From positions 434,001 to 498,000 of the forward strand of contig NC_090770.1 in the NCBI RefSeq assembly GCF_001761485.1: a stretch of DNA of 64,000 nt, written 5' to 3'. The notes under the pieces were generated by a model that was given only the letters and a program-made list of their open reading frames with translations, searched no databases and was not told the DNA's origin. Position numbers and translations under genes: made by a program. Source of the DNA: Yarrowia lipolytica. Taxonomy: Eukaryota; Ascomycota; Dipodascomycetes; Dipodascales. The stretch's first letter is position 1. Each line of letters opens with the position of its first letter. Below, in pieces: positions 10,730-22,139 of the stretch.

Positions 10730-11372
10730 ATTCTTTTTTCCATTGGTTTCTGTGCTCCATCTTACAGCCGTATGTTCTGGTACAGGTTGGAGACATTACA
10801 TCGCCACTTTTTTAGAGTTTGGAAGTTTAGTTTTTTAAAGTTCCAACCCCCACTTGTCCCCACATTTATAATAATTTAATTTCATGTGGGACTTGTTTTT
10901 TTCTCAGAATGACTCATGTATAAGTACAGAATGTAAGTCGGCTTTTGGAGGAATAGGCCATATAGCCGTTTTAATCACACCAAAAGCTGCTCTTACCCTG
11001 TAGTTTCAGCTGTCCCCTCTCTTCAATCCTTCACTTTCATTGAGTTCTTACAACCATTCACTTCCTGTAAAATTGGTCCAGCGGACTGAATAGAGATGAT
11101 ATCATAACATAATGGGTATCATGAATCCCAGAAGTGTACCAGGATTATTTCTTTGATTCCAAATTCCAAATGCTTTCTTCGCTTTTTGGAGTTCTACGTT
11201 GAGTGGTCAGAAGTGTGGTGTTGAAGTAGACCTCCCATCCACTGTCTACAACTACGGTACAGTATGTACAGTAATATACCAGGTAGAGTATATGCTCAGG
11301 TACCATTTGAAAACGGCACATGAGCACATACTCTATATGGTATAGATTTACGACTCTTTCATTAATAACAAA
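10730..11372. other. Intergenic, no supported gene
   Basis: AT-rich DNA with TACAGTATGTACAGTA-type motifs near 11260. Nothing else is recognised. Confidence 0.6.
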
Positions 11373-13597
11373 CTACTCCAGACTCAGAGCCTCCAAAGAG
11401 ATGCCCAGATTGTCCATATAGACGCCCTCTCGCGTGTGGAAGTCGGACGCCTCACAATACACGTTGCGTTCGTTTGCGTTTCTGAGAAGACTCTCCCATT
11501 TCTCGTTGCTTACGAGAGTGTCGGCATTTCCAATGATCCACAAGGACGCTTTGGCTCGGGTGATGGCCACATTCATCCGTCTGACATCGGCGAGAAAACC
11601 GACCGTGTGGGCCGTGGGATGGGCTCTAACACACGACATGATGATAATGTCCTTCTCACGACCCTGTAAACTGTCCACAGTTTGGATTTCCAGCGTCATT
11701 GTCTCCTTTTCTGTATCATATCTCTGTTCAAAATGGTGCCTGAGCTTCTCAACCTGCTGTTTGTACGGAGACACAATGCCAATATCCAGCTTTTCGCCTG
11801 CTCCAACGCACTTCAAAACAGCGGAAACTAGTTTGTTGGCAAACTGAATCTCAGCGGTGTTGCAGAAAGAATGATTGTCTCCAAACTTGTGCTTTCCTTC
11901 AACGTTGAAAAACATGTAAGGAGGCAGATGTTCTGTGGAGTGCCACTTTCTGGCAGTCTTGAGCTCCATTCCGGGAGCGTCCTTGAGAACGTTGTCGTAG
12001 AAGAAGGCTCTAGGGAACAGAGAGATGTTAGGGTGCATTCTATACTGGGTGTCTAGAATGTGCATGGCATCGGGATGAGCCTTGAGTATCCGTACAAACA
12101 GCGATTTGTCGTAGTCAAAATTTCCAGCCTCAGTTGACAAAACTGTGGGCGGCAACTGCTTGGGGTCTCCCACGAGAATGACCTTGGTGCATCTATATTG
12201 CAAAGGGATCAGCACCGAAGGCTCGGTACACTGGCCGGCTTCGTCAATAATGACAGTAGGGAATAACCTGCCGCATCTTTGGACGTCGGTGCTCGCCGAC
12301 CCTGACAAGGTGCAACAGAAAACATCGCTCTGTTGAGAATTTTCGCGATGCGCTGGGCTCGATTAGTTTTGATCTGATTTCGGAGCAACCAGATCTTTGT
12401 TCTCAGCTCCATAACCTGTGAGCGAAGGCCATCTATGTCCTTTTTGACTGTGGTCAGTTTCGACTTGGTGGAATTGATAGAGTACTGAACAGTAGAGCCA
12501 GAACTCTTGAATAGCAGGTTGAGCTTGTTGAAGAGCGAGTCTTTGGACTTGTAAAGAATGTCCATTTCTTTTTCCAGAGGTCGGAGAATAAGTGTGAGGG
12601 CGTCACACTCAGCCTTTTTGGTGGCTTCCTGATCACTGGACGCACTTATCATGCCTCCCAGTGTCAGATGGGCAACTTCGGTATGAACATTCTCCGGACG
12701 TCCGATACGAAGAATTTTGTAGTCCAGTTTCTCGTCCAGGAAGTGCTTCTTGAGTCGCTTGGTCAACTCGTCAACTGCTGCATTGGAAGGCGCACAGAAC
12801 ATGAGTGGTCTGGAGCCAGATTCCAGCAGTTCGCGAATAATAGAGACAATGGTGCTTGTCTTACCTGTTCCTGGGGGACCCTGGATCAAGGAGAACCCAC
12901 CTCGAGTATTGAGTGAGCCATAGACGGCCTGAGCCTGAGACCTGTTGAGCTTGCCGATGTACTTGTCTTGTAATCGTTGGATTTCCGAATCGGGGCCCTT
13001 TGGAAATGAATAACATTGGCCAAACAAGATGTCGTTCTTCAAAGCAAAATCTCCAATGCTCAAAAGAGCCAGTAGTTCTCGTTCAGCGGTGGCCATGTTG
13101 GTGAGATAACAACACTCCCATAGCGACCCTTCTCTCAAGTCCGCACGTCGCGTTCGGATCCACACATCCATTTCTCGAGTCTTCTTGTTCCAGACAATCT
13201 CACTGATTTTACCAAGACACTTGGCTTTTCCACTTCCCGGAACCGTAATGACGACGAGTGTCGAACTGAACAGCTCATGTTCTTCTAGTTCCTGCTGGGT
13301 GGCTCCCATGCAGATTTCGGTGAAGAGTTCGTTGTCGTCTCCTTCTTTGGTAGCCTGCACCTTGAAACGAAAGCCTCCGAAACGTCTGGCCTTCTCCTGG
13401 TCTCTGAACTCTGCAAATACTTGACGAATAGAAGCGTAGCATTCCAGAAGATTCAGAGGCTCCATGATTCTCACATACTCGAAAGAAGACTTGTACTTGT
13501 CGAGAGCATCTTCACTCCGAGCTGACCTGGGATGCTCGTGCTTGAGTTTGCTTAGATCCCATTCCAACAGATGTTCATAGAGATAGTCAAGAGACAT
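11373..13597 (-). pseudogene. Short Sen1-type SF1 helicase with a frameshift
   Basis: Two overlapping reverse frames (13597-12209 and 12308-11373) together cover the helicase core of Sen1/Upf1-like SF1B enzymes. The first carries the segment before the core (LYEHLLEWDLSKL), LNRSQAQAV, the Walker A motif GPPGTGKTSTI at residues 240-250 and CAPSNAAVDEL. The second carries motif II DEAGQCTEPS, motif III VGDPKQLPPTV, VDSLQGREKDIIIMSCVRA and MNVAITRAK. Conservation passes from one frame to the other near 12325, where one base seems missing between ILNRA and DVFCCTLSG. Full Sen1 has about 1,100 extra N-terminal residues. Here a TATA box sits just before the ATG, so this is a short paralog and not a cut-off SEN1. 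Sen1 unwinds RNA and ends transcription of non-coding RNAs. Motifs outside the shift look intact, so the break is recent or a sequence error. Confidence 0.75.
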
Positions 13598-13653
13598 AGC
13601 TGACGAGAGTGATAAAGCGAGTCGGTGAAAACGGGTCAGCGGTATTCAAGCCT

Positions 13654-13662
13654 CTTTATATA
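13654..13662 (-). promoter_or_regulatory. TATA box before the Sen1-like gene
   Basis: TATATAAAG on the reverse strand lies about 60 bases upstream of the ATG at 13597. It supports that ATG as the real start of a short protein. Confidence 0.5.
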
Positions 13663-14749
13663 TCAATCTACAGAGTCACTCAAAACCCTTTGGTGATCAA
13701 AAACTAAACCATACTCGCCCAACCAACAAGAGATAAGTGAAACTCACTCAGTTTCCCAATGACTGCTCCACTCAGTACCACTGTCACAAACCGATTCTTC
13801 CGGTCAACCCAATGTGGAAATTACATTCAAAACGTCTTCCCGTATACGCGTGTCCACAGTTGAAACTACAAACCACTCTAGGTTCGATGACGGTTTCAAG
13901 AGCTGAAAATGCTCTCCAATTGGCCCCTGAAGCTGCAATTGTGTTCCTCTAAAGATATTTTACTTCTGTCAGAACATTCTCGAACCCTGGGCATAGCCTT
14001 GGTGATTCTGCTTAGATATTCATCCAGACCTCTACACACGGAAAACCCAAACTGCAACCAAAACTGCGACTATACGTTTGTCCACTCAGGTTTTGTATTT
14101 AGATACTTTTCTGCGAAACTAATATCTGCCGCTAAATTAATGTTGGCTGCTAAACTAATATTTGCCACCTTTTCTCTCCCTGGTACGATTATTATCTTTC
14201 TGGTTGTGGTGCCGATCCGCACGCTAGTGAGGACTGCGTCTAGTGGATGTTCGGGCGGGTTCATCTCGAGGAGCCCGTCAAAGTCGTCAAAAGCAAGTGA
14301 TAAGTAAACAGCTCCATATGTTACCTACAGTACATCCTGTACTACTTGTACGACAACTCTCTGTTTTCTCCCTATTACACAACCAACACACAACTTTCAC
14401 TGCTTGTTTCACTCAGACGGCTCTCTCCCACGCTAAACCATACGCCATTCATTTTCAAGTAGGTGAAGATCCGTCCGAGCGTAGATTCAAGTCAGATATA
14501 CATACAAGTATGTACTGTACAGTACTTGTACAATGATCTCCACGCAATAATCCCATTGTTGACTAGAAGTTGCTACTCCTGCACGGTTACCTCGGCATAA
14601 GACCCAGGTGGTAGGAAAGCTCTGCTCTACCATCCACTATATTACAGATATATTACAAAACAATATAAATACACGACCCCGTCGTCAAGCTGTTTGCTGT
14701 CAAGGTTTAATTCAGCATCTTGTCTTCCTTTGCTGGCTTTGCTCGGCTA
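13663..14749. other. Intergenic, no supported gene
   Basis: Short frames only. The stretch includes AGTATGTACTGTACAGTACTTG near 14506, a dense cluster of the TACTGTAC motif. Confidence 0.55.
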
Positions 14750-15805
14750 CTAATCAACCAATCCCTGGTGGTAATCCAAAAAGTACAGCTTCAAAGCGGC
14801 TCTCGCAATCACAGCCAGAGCTCCCGCAGAGTACGGGGCCATAAAACTGCTCTTCAGATCCTCATCTGCGTCCAACACCTTATCGTAGTACTGTAGCAGG
14901 TGTTCCTTTCGTAGTTCGTCTCTCAACCTTTGATCCTTCTGACTTTCAGGCCAAGCTGAGTACTCTTTGAGAACGTGTTTGAGGATGGAATCCATGCGAG
15001 TGATCAATTTGATGTACTTTGGAAACAGCTTTTGGCTGCGTGGATCTTTTGACAGCCAATTCTGCTCCACTCGCGGCTTATACATGGTTTTGATGCTCTT
15101 ACCGGAGATGGTCTCCGAGGTGTACCATCTATAAGTGTCCTGACAAAGTGTCGGAGAACTGGGATCAATAGGTTTAAGTCGTAATTGTGTTGCGGTTGTC
15201 CATCTGAATTCTGGTGCTTTCCCCTGCGCTATTCTTCTGTTGTCTCTTTCGATTTCCTCCTTGGTTCGTCGTCTCCGTTTGACCGGTGGAGGAGACGACA
15301 GAGGCGACCCCGAGTCAAAGTCCTGGTCGATTTCCTGTACGCTGCTTCGACGTCTGATTTTGTGCCCGCTGTTGCCATTGTTATTGCTGTTGTGGCTGTT
15401 ATTGAGGGGTAGTGCTGGTGTGATAACCGCACTAGTCACCGTTGTCGGGTCTTCTTGCAACTCCCTGTCCACTTTTTGTCTCAATTTCTGAACGCGAATT
15501 GCATCGCCCAATTCGGCTCCGGACTCCTCCATTTGCTTGTACACGTCTGTGATGGACTGGAACGGCACTAGACGGGCCATGGCGCTTTCTATGCTCATTG
15601 ACAGTCGCTTTTTGAACGCGAGAGCCGCGTAGTTTTCGTCGTCAAGCTCGTAGACCAGCCGTTCGGAGAACTCCTTGAGAATCGTGCCGAAAAGCGACGT
15701 CCATCTTGTCTTCTCGGCGCTGGCAGGGATGGCGGCCACTTCATTTTTCCAGCACGTAGTCAGCTGGGTCACCAGCTGTTCTCGAAGGCGGCCTTGTTCC
15801 GCCAC
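14750..15805 (-). CDS. Protein of unknown function with nuclear localisation motif; start unresolved
   Basis: An open frame of about 350 codons has coding-like composition. A helical N-terminal part (LREQLVTQLTTCWKNEV, then FSERLVYELDDENYAALAFK) leads to a low-complexity Asn/Ser/Pro middle with two basic clusters (KIRRRSS and PVKRRRRTKEE, likely nuclear signals). A helical C-terminal part follows (YIKLITRMDSILKHVLKEY). I do not recognise the family. The frame starts at GTG. Upstream it stays open for 12 codons (QYKIDKQDQ precedes the GTG) before a TGA, with no ATG. A nearby ATG at about 15867 opens MGGKINLLDDLEHSI in another frame. The true start therefore needs an upstream exon, or the gene has a frameshift. 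I see no good GTGAGT/CTAAC intron pair. Expression in the nucleus is inferred. Confidence 0.6.
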   Translation of the reverse strand: MAEQGRLREQLVTQLTTCWKNEVAAIPASAEKTRWTSLFGTILKEFSERLVYELDDENYAALAFKKRLSMSIESAMARLVPFQSITDVYKQMEESGAELGDAIRVQKLRQKVDRELQEDPTTVTSAVITPALPLNNSHNSNNNGNSGHKIRRRSSVQEIDQDFDSGSPLSSPPPVKRRRRTKEEIERDNRRIAQGKAPEFRWTTATQLRLKPIDPSSPTLCQDTYRWYTSETISGKSIKTMYKPRVEQNWLSKDPRSQKLFPKYIKLITRMDSILKHVLKEYSAWPESQKDQRLRDELRKEHLLQYYDKVLDADEDLKSSFMAPYSAGALAVIARAALKLYFLDYHQGLVD

Positions 15806-15869
15806 CTGATCCTGTTTGTCGATCTTATACTGTGTTCCAGGTCATCCAGAAGGTTTATTTTCCCGCCCA

Positions 15870-17429
15870 TTGGGTGAATACTGTGTTGGTCGTACTACAA
15901 GTAGCCTGTTGTAGTGCATGAACATACCCACTTCGCGCAGTTCTGGCTCATGCATGAGCCATGTTCAAAAAAAAAGTTCATTGTGTGTGGAATACACATC
16001 GATCCCATACCTGATCGAGAAGTTAGAACTGTCGGGTTTTTATTATCGATTTAAGCCGAGACTGTTGGCGATGATGGAGGAAACCCATGTCAAAATTCCG
16101 TCTCGAGACGGCTTCTTGTATCTTGTTGTACCCGAGTTGACGATTCATTCACTGGATAGCCTTGAACACATGAACCAATATATGATGGTGAAACATTGAC
16201 TGACGGTTGGCGAGTTGCGTAGATGTATGTGGCTTGGCTGATTTATGTGGAGAATCACATGAAAGATAAATGACCGGCAGTTGACAAGGGTGGTACAGCA
16301 TTTTATGTGGGTTAGTATCAATTAGTTGGGTTTTTGTTGAGAGTTTTGTTGAGATGACCTGGGAGTGAAAAGTAGTTGAAATTTATGAAGGAAGGGAAAT
16401 AAAAAAAAAAAAGTAGAGAGTCAGATGGTCTCTACTTTCATTTAATATCATATACAGTACAGTACATTAAACTCTCTGGAATATACTGTATATAGATATA
16501 TATATTTTATGAGAAGACTGGAACGCTCAGTTGCATATCTTTACTTGGTAAAATACAAACTGTACATAGCTGATGTTTACTTGGTTCGAGAAAGACCCTG
16601 GAGCCTACAGAAACATATCACGCTACTGACCATAAATAAATGCCCTCGTTGCAGTTATTTGAAATCTGGAATCGGTAAATTGTCTGTTTCCCAATCTTCT
16701 TTATTCTTCTGAAAAGCAATGTTCATTGTGTTTCTATACTGAACGTCCTGTAGCTCGCGCTCCAGGCCGCCGATCAGTTTCGATCGTCACGACCTACAAT
16801 AAGTATATTTCATTTCCGAAAAGTGCTTTCCAGTAGTCATGATGATATCTCCAATGTCAGAACTTTTCCAGCCTGCCCATTCCAAATTCACCCCCATCGA
16901 AACGACCATTCGTGGTCGTCTACGGATCGTGTAGGTTGTAGAGTTTTCTGCATTTATATTCATTTAATTATAACTTTGCTTTGTAGGTACTTCACTGTAT
17001 TTTTTTTCTGCACTGTAGTACTTGATAACTATCCCCCACCTTCCAACTTCCAACAACCTTACTTCACCTCCCAAGTACCAGCTTCACAACCTCTCTCACT
17101 CAGAAAATAAACCCCTTGAACATCTACATTTCAACAGAGGAGATGTCATAAGACCCAGCACATGGCCCAAGGAACAGTCACGAGATTAGCCGTGTGATTT
17201 TGTGCGTTTCTTTCGGTCGGCGGCGTTACATTGGCATCCCACATTGCCATAATAGAGCTCACCTATCAATTTCCACCTGTTCGAGCCAGAGTGATTCGCC
17301 ACATGTTCAGTCGACACTTTTGGGCACACGTGGGACCTGCGGTCGCCACAGAAACCTGCAGACTCGTTTGCAGTCTGGTTTGCCGGTGCCGGCAGAAATG
17401 GAGCAGAACAAACTCAGACGTACAGTACA
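15870..17429. other. Intergenic, no supported gene
   Basis: AT-rich with an A12 run near 16399 and TATATA-rich DNA near 16485-16507. No domain-bearing frame or RNA gene is seen. Confidence 0.55.
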
Positions 17430-18230
17430 TACTGTACTCGCTTCGTCCATGGACATGGAACAAGCAAATGGAGTCCCAGCCCATGTTCCATATCCAGGCA
17501 CTTCAGGGCAAGGTCAATTGCATCGATTTCCACAGAAGTGGGCCCTATAATTTGATCACTGCTTCATGCATATAATGAACTACAAGGACATGGAGGGGAG
17601 TGATCGATACGAACCCTGTCTATACGTACAGAGGCCATGAAAATGTGGTTCGAGAGTTTCTGTGGTGGGCAAGAGATGGACTCAATAAAAAGGTGGACGG
17701 CCGAGAATTCCAGCTGGTCACATGGTCTGAGTATTGTAACCTGCGTCTCTGGCAATCTACTCCTGGTCTCGAAAGCCGTGTCAACTTTGTGCGAGGTGAC
17801 AAGCCTGTGCCATACAACCTGATACGAACGGTGCACCATACGTTCCATACACTCACGAGCCAATGGGATCTGATTCATTCCCTGTGGGAGGAATTGGCAT
17901 TGGAGGGCGACGGTCAGAATGTAGATTCTAGGCATGACAGTTTTGGCTGTCCTCGGCAGCTACAATGCGTACATACCAACGTAAGGTCATCTCAGGGCAA
18001 GAGGAACATGAATTTGTGAAGGCTCTCAGATGTTCTCGTTGGTGTTGCTGCCTTTGCTTCCCACTATGGCTCGTTTGAAGAAGAAGTGGGAGTATTTGAG
18101 GAAGTTTTATGCCAACGTCGCTTGGAGAAGCTTCCTGTGGGCGAAAATTTTCCGAAAGTGTGATTTGAGAAGATTAATGTGTCAACAGGCCAAGTTGAGG
18201 TGACTCTGAATGGTCAACTGGATGAAAATT
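17430..18230 (+). pseudogene. Relic of an Mtc5/WDR59-like WD40 gene (SEA/GATOR2 type)
   Basis: Conserved pieces lie in order but in different frames. FHIQALQGKVNCIDFHRSGP (frame ending 17575) is a WD40 blade. YRGHENVVREFLWW and REFQLVTWSEYCNLRLW (frame 17600-18019) match the blade before the RWD region in Mtc5/WDR59. FEKINVSTGQVEVTLNG near 18150-18205 matches the start of the RWD domain. Several stops and frame changes separate them, and the N- and C-terminal parts are missing. In working form, Mtc5/Sea3 is part of the vacuolar SEA complex that tunes TORC1. This copy cannot make that protein. It is probably a decayed duplicate, but I cannot tell whether an intact gene exists elsewhere. Confidence 0.7.
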
Positions 18231-18549
18231 ACCACTTTAATCATTGACTGCATCTCTATCATGGAATGTCCAATATCTGCAGACCTTGCACTATCATGCA
18301 CTATCAATGCAATATTAACTTGGCCTTGAATCGAGAGGTGGAAAAAAATGTAGTTTCTGGATTTTTCAGGAAAAGGAAATTCCCTTAAACTCTCCAATCC
18401 AAGAGGATTTATTGGATATCAATATCAACTCGTTTGCAGTTAGATACACATGAGATTCTCTATATTTGTTTCATTTGTTTTGTACAATCAGCTTGTTTTT
18501 TTTCATAATTTCGTTCATTACTTGATCTAACTATTCAACTGGGGTACAG

Positions 18550-19398
18550 CTAAAAGACAGCATCCTCAAGAGTCTTGAACTTCTTGAGGTACTTGTTTCC
18601 AGATCCATTGACCTGACCCTTGTTCTCGGCCTGTAGCAGGTGGAGGTAGAGTCCAAAGGCAGCGTCGTCGTAGTTGTGGGTCTCCTCGTTCTTCTTGACG
18701 GTGGCTCGAGCCTCGGCGATGGACTCTGCAGGCACAATCTCCACCTTGACACCCTTCTTCTTGCCGTAGATCTCGTAGTACTCTCGGAAGGTCACCTCGC
18801 TTCCTGACAGTTCGAGAACGTCGGGGATCTCGTTAACAGGCTTGGACAGGACCACCGCCAGGGCAGCGGCAATGTCATCGAGGAAGGTGGCGGACCACTT
18901 GGCGTCGGGGTTGATGGGGTTGGCCTTGTTGGTCTTAGGGTCGAGTCGCAGGAAGGAGGGGTATTTGACGGCAAACTCTCCAAAGACTCCGTTCTGCACA
19001 GCGACAACCTTGAGACCCTTGACGGCCCGTGCAGCCTCAAGGTGGTTCTTCTTGAGATCCAGGAAGTGGAAGTCAGGGAATTGGGTGTAGTCGACTCCAA
19101 ACTCGGAGGGCACGTAGACCTTGACTCCGGCGGCCTTGACGGCGTCCAGAATGCCGGTCCAGTTGGCCTTGACCGACGAGATGTTGAGAACCACGTCCAC
19201 GCCCTTGAAGATGGCCTCGAGCGAGCCCTTTTCATCGGCCGAGCCCTGCACGTACTTGACCTTGTCTGTGTTCTTGGACTTGGAGGCGTCTCGGGTGACC
19301 ACGATGATGGGGTATTTGTATCCGGGGGCCGCGGACAGCGCGTTAATGAGAGGAGTTCCGAGCACTCCGTTAGCTCCGACAAGTGCGACTGTAGTCAT
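18550..19398 (-). CDS. NmrA-like / isoflavone-reductase-like NAD(P)-binding protein
   Basis: The chosen start is MTTVALVGANG at 19398. An in-frame ATG 26 codons upstream gives only a low-complexity Thr/Asn leader. A TATA box lies at about 19481. The protein has 282 residues. Residues 3-14 form the Rossmann glycine motif GANGVLGTP. SSVKANWTGILDAVKAAGVK and YVPSEFGVDY match the NmrA/isoflavone reductase family (atypical short-chain dehydrogenases). A Lys in the DLKKNHLEA segment sits where related reductases have their catalytic Lys. Family members are NADPH-dependent reductases or redox sensors; the substrate is not predictable. It is probably cytosolic, since no signal or membrane segment is seen. 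Codon use is strongly biased, which suggests high expression. Confidence 0.85.
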   Translation of the reverse strand: MTTVALVGANGVLGTPLINALSAAPGYKYPIIVVTRDASKSKNTDKVKYVQGSADEKGSLEAIFKGVDVVLNISSVKANWTGILDAVKAAGVKVYVPSEFGVDYTQFPDFHFLDLKKNHLEAARAVKGLKVVAVQNGVFGEFAVKYPSFLRLDPKTNKANPINPDAKWSATFLDDIAAALAVVLSKPVNEIPDVLELSGSEVTFREYYEIYGKKKGVKVEIVPAESIAEARATVKKNEETHNYDDAAFGLYLHLLQAENKGQVNGSGNKYLKKFKTLEDAVF

Positions 19399-19480
19399 TG
19401 TGTTGGTGTTGGTGTTGGTTGGTGGATTGGTGTCTGAGACAGATGTTTGTGGGGAGCATTGTCTGGAGCCTCTCAATGGC

Positions 19481-19488
19481 TATATATA
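19481..19488 (-). promoter_or_regulatory. TATA box of the NmrA-like gene
   Basis: TATATATA about 83 bases upstream of the ATG at 19398, in a region otherwise of mixed composition. Confidence 0.55.
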
Positions 19489-21077
19489 CGCCCGACGCCC
19501 TTGTGGCTCCAATTGAGTTTGGATCTGTCGCGGTCATCGTCGGGATCGCGTAATAGCAGCATGCCAGATGGATAACAAATCTTGTCTGCTGTCTGACAAA
19601 GCAAAGACAAACTTTGGCAGCGCGGTTACAGTACGAGTTATGGCAGGCCAGTAGCTATTACCATTTTATTGCGAGTAAAAAGGGGACAAAATCGGAGGCA
19701 AAAAAAATCAATAATAACCAAGCTGCGGCGGAAGGAATAAATCCGGGCTTTTTTTCCGCCCGTAAAACCCCTCATTCGCTGCTTAATCTGACACTAAACT
19801 AGCGGTAGCACGCAACTTCTCTCCACTATGAGGTTTGGCGGATTTTCGGTGACGCACTTTTTTCCCAATGGGGATTTAGCGTTCGAATTTTGTCAGCACG
19901 ATTTATTTCTAATGCTTAGAAATAACTAAGAGGGGGGATTACACACTGGTTGGAAATGAACATGGCGAAGCAGCAGCACATTTTTCAATACAAGCGTGGT
20001 GACAAAAACAATGAAACAATGATGCAGAGGTGATAGCAATCGCAAAACAACAACAAGGTCGTCAATACCGCTGTCACCCTGCACAGTGCGCTAGTCTGCG
20101 TGGGTGGGTACTACCTGAACTACAAGTACAAGTAGATGGTATACAAGTAGCACAAGGCTTTCTAGCTCATTCCCTAACAGCTCATTCCGATGTTACTGTA
20201 CAAATCGTCACTCGTACCGGTACCTTCAGTCTCCACTAAAGGTGGCTTGAAGAGCACGTCGTTGGAGAGAAGGTGCAAAATGTTGTACTCCACCAGTAAC
20301 TTTGCGAGAGTCCGAGGAGTGCATCGATGTGGCACGGCTTCAAGAGCATGATCCACGGAAAGTCTACGAGTATTGCGTGTATTATTAGAGGGCATTTATG
20401 CTAGGGTGAGCGGGATTTGTAGTAGTGTACAGTACGAGTAAGGGGCATTGATTAGGAGCTGGCCCCTTCGGTCTCGACCACGGATAGCTACCGAGACGAA
20501 CATAGCTCTCAGACACCAGACAATACTGTACTCTAGGTGTACTATACTCGTACCTACTCTCACCGTACCGCCCTTCTACCCCCACTATGATACTTCGAAA
20601 AAGAAACGCCAACTGTAAAGACGGGAATACACGCGATACGCTATGATAGGTACGAATAGTCGTTCTTGTAGTAATTGTCATGGTTTGTCGGATTGGTCAT
20701 CCCCAACCAATGCTTCTATTGACGCTGTTATTCTCTGATAGAGCCGTCCAATGAGGCCTTGAGACTGTAGCCGCTGGGGGGAGACCTGCAACGATGTGGA
20801 TCATTTGTTCCCCAAACAAGCAGTGCTCGTACCGGTAACTGGTGACAGACTTGTGTCAGATTAACTTGACACTCACACGACCAGTACTGTACCATCGTTA
20901 GACTCCATTGTTGTCTCAGACTCTTAAGGCTGATGGTACGAGAACTGTGCGAGAGCGAGTACAGTATGTACAAGACTAACTTATCTCCAAATGCACACCC
21001 CCTAACTCCCTACGTCTACACCCATCACTCTAACAATGCCTATAATACATACATACCGTCCTGCACGTGTGCGTGCC
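19489..21077. other. Intergenic, no supported gene
   Basis: Short frames only. Scattered GTACAGTACGAG-type motifs occur (20430, 20540, 20950). Confidence 0.55.
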
Positions 21078-22139
21078 TTACTTTCTTCCCTGCCATCCTC
21101 TGTTGATCATGAACCGATCCAAAGACTCCCAGAACCGGGCCACAATCTCCCTATCCTTGAATCGCTGTGTCTTGTCGATTCGAACCACCTCCACGTTCCA
21201 GTTGGTCACTGGAGGAGGCACAGGGTCGTTGTTGTAGACCAGGCAATAACCTTTGACTCTCTGGAACAGTTGATTGGGGTCCGACCACCGGTACGACTTG
21301 AACTGCCACTCCTGGCCAGTGGTAAACACCGCCACCACTCGGTCCCAGTACTCCGGCTTGGTCAGCTTTTCGTGGCTGTCCACAACCACATATGTGAGCT
21401 TGCCCATATAGGGGTTAGTGTGGTTGAGCCGTAGCATATCAATGCCGTATGCCGATTGAGGTTCCACAAAGTTGCCGTACTCCAAAAATTCCTTGACGTT
21501 GCTAAGAGTGAGCAGAGCCGACGCAGATGGAGACAGCAGGATGATGGGCTCTTTTCTTCGGTCATGCGCATTCTGCTGCTTAGACGACTCGTGGGTCGCT
21601 GCAGGCTTGCCCTTGTGTTTGAGAATATTAGTGTAGCAGTCCTTCTGCACCGAGGAGAAGTCGGTGGGCTTGGTGCCTCGCAGCATGGAGTTGTGGTCGT
21701 AGGGAGCCACCTCGCTGGCTAGAATTCGTTCCAACCGAGGATCGTCCACGTCCATGGCATCGGGGTCCACGCCACCGGCCTTGTCTTCCTTGGCATCGGT
21801 CTTTGTGTCGTTAGCCCCTCCCTTGATGGCGTCGACGCTCTCGGTCTCTCCCTTGAGCCACTTGATCACGTCCGAGCGCTGCAGAAACGGGAAATGTGTG
21901 ATGCCGTTGGTGTTGCAAAAGACCACGTATTGCGCAATGTTCTCTCCGGCCTTGTCCCAGCACGCGTACACAGACTTGAGGTCCTGCGGCACTCCATCGA
22001 TCTCCACTCGGGTCGTGTCGCTCAGGGGGAACGTCTGCGAGCCGATGGTCAGAGCGGTCGCCTCGGCAATGTCGTCCTTGTCGAGCGACAGAGCGGATCC
22101 GGCCTTGATGGCGTCTCGAAGGGCGGTAAGAGGATCCAT
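21078..22139 (-). CDS. CDC73: Cdc73, Paf1 complex subunit
   Basis: The protein has 353 residues starting MDPLTALRDAIKAG, like other fungal Cdc73 proteins. The N-terminal segment ATALTIGSQTFPLSDTTRVEI is followed by THFPFLQRSDVIKWLKG. The C-terminal Ras-like domain (about residues 195-345) has PIILLSPSASALLTLSNVKEFLEYG split over conserved strands, then VVVDSHEKLTKPEYWDRVVAVF, QEWQFKSYRW and FKDREIVARFWESLDRFM. Cdc73 belongs to the Paf1 complex on elongating RNA polymerase II. It is needed for H2B ubiquitylation, H3K4 methylation and 3'-end processing, and acts in the nucleus. Length is close to yeast Cdc73 (393 aa). The gene stands alone with its own upstream region. Confidence 0.95.
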   Translation of the reverse strand: MDPLTALRDAIKAGSALSLDKDDIAEATALTIGSQTFPLSDTTRVEIDGVPQDLKSVYACWDKAGENIAQYVVFCNTNGITHFPFLQRSDVIKWLKGETESVDAIKGGANDTKTDAKEDKAGGVDPDAMDVDDPRLERILASEVAPYDHNSMLRGTKPTDFSSVQKDCYTNILKHKGKPAATHESSKQQNAHDRRKEPIILLSPSASALLTLSNVKEFLEYGNFVEPQSAYGIDMLRLNHTNPYMGKLTYVVVDSHEKLTKPEYWDRVVAVFTTGQEWQFKSYRWSDPNQLFQRVKGYCLVYNNDPVPPPVTNWNVEVVRIDKTQRFKDREIVARFWESLDRFMINRGWQGRK

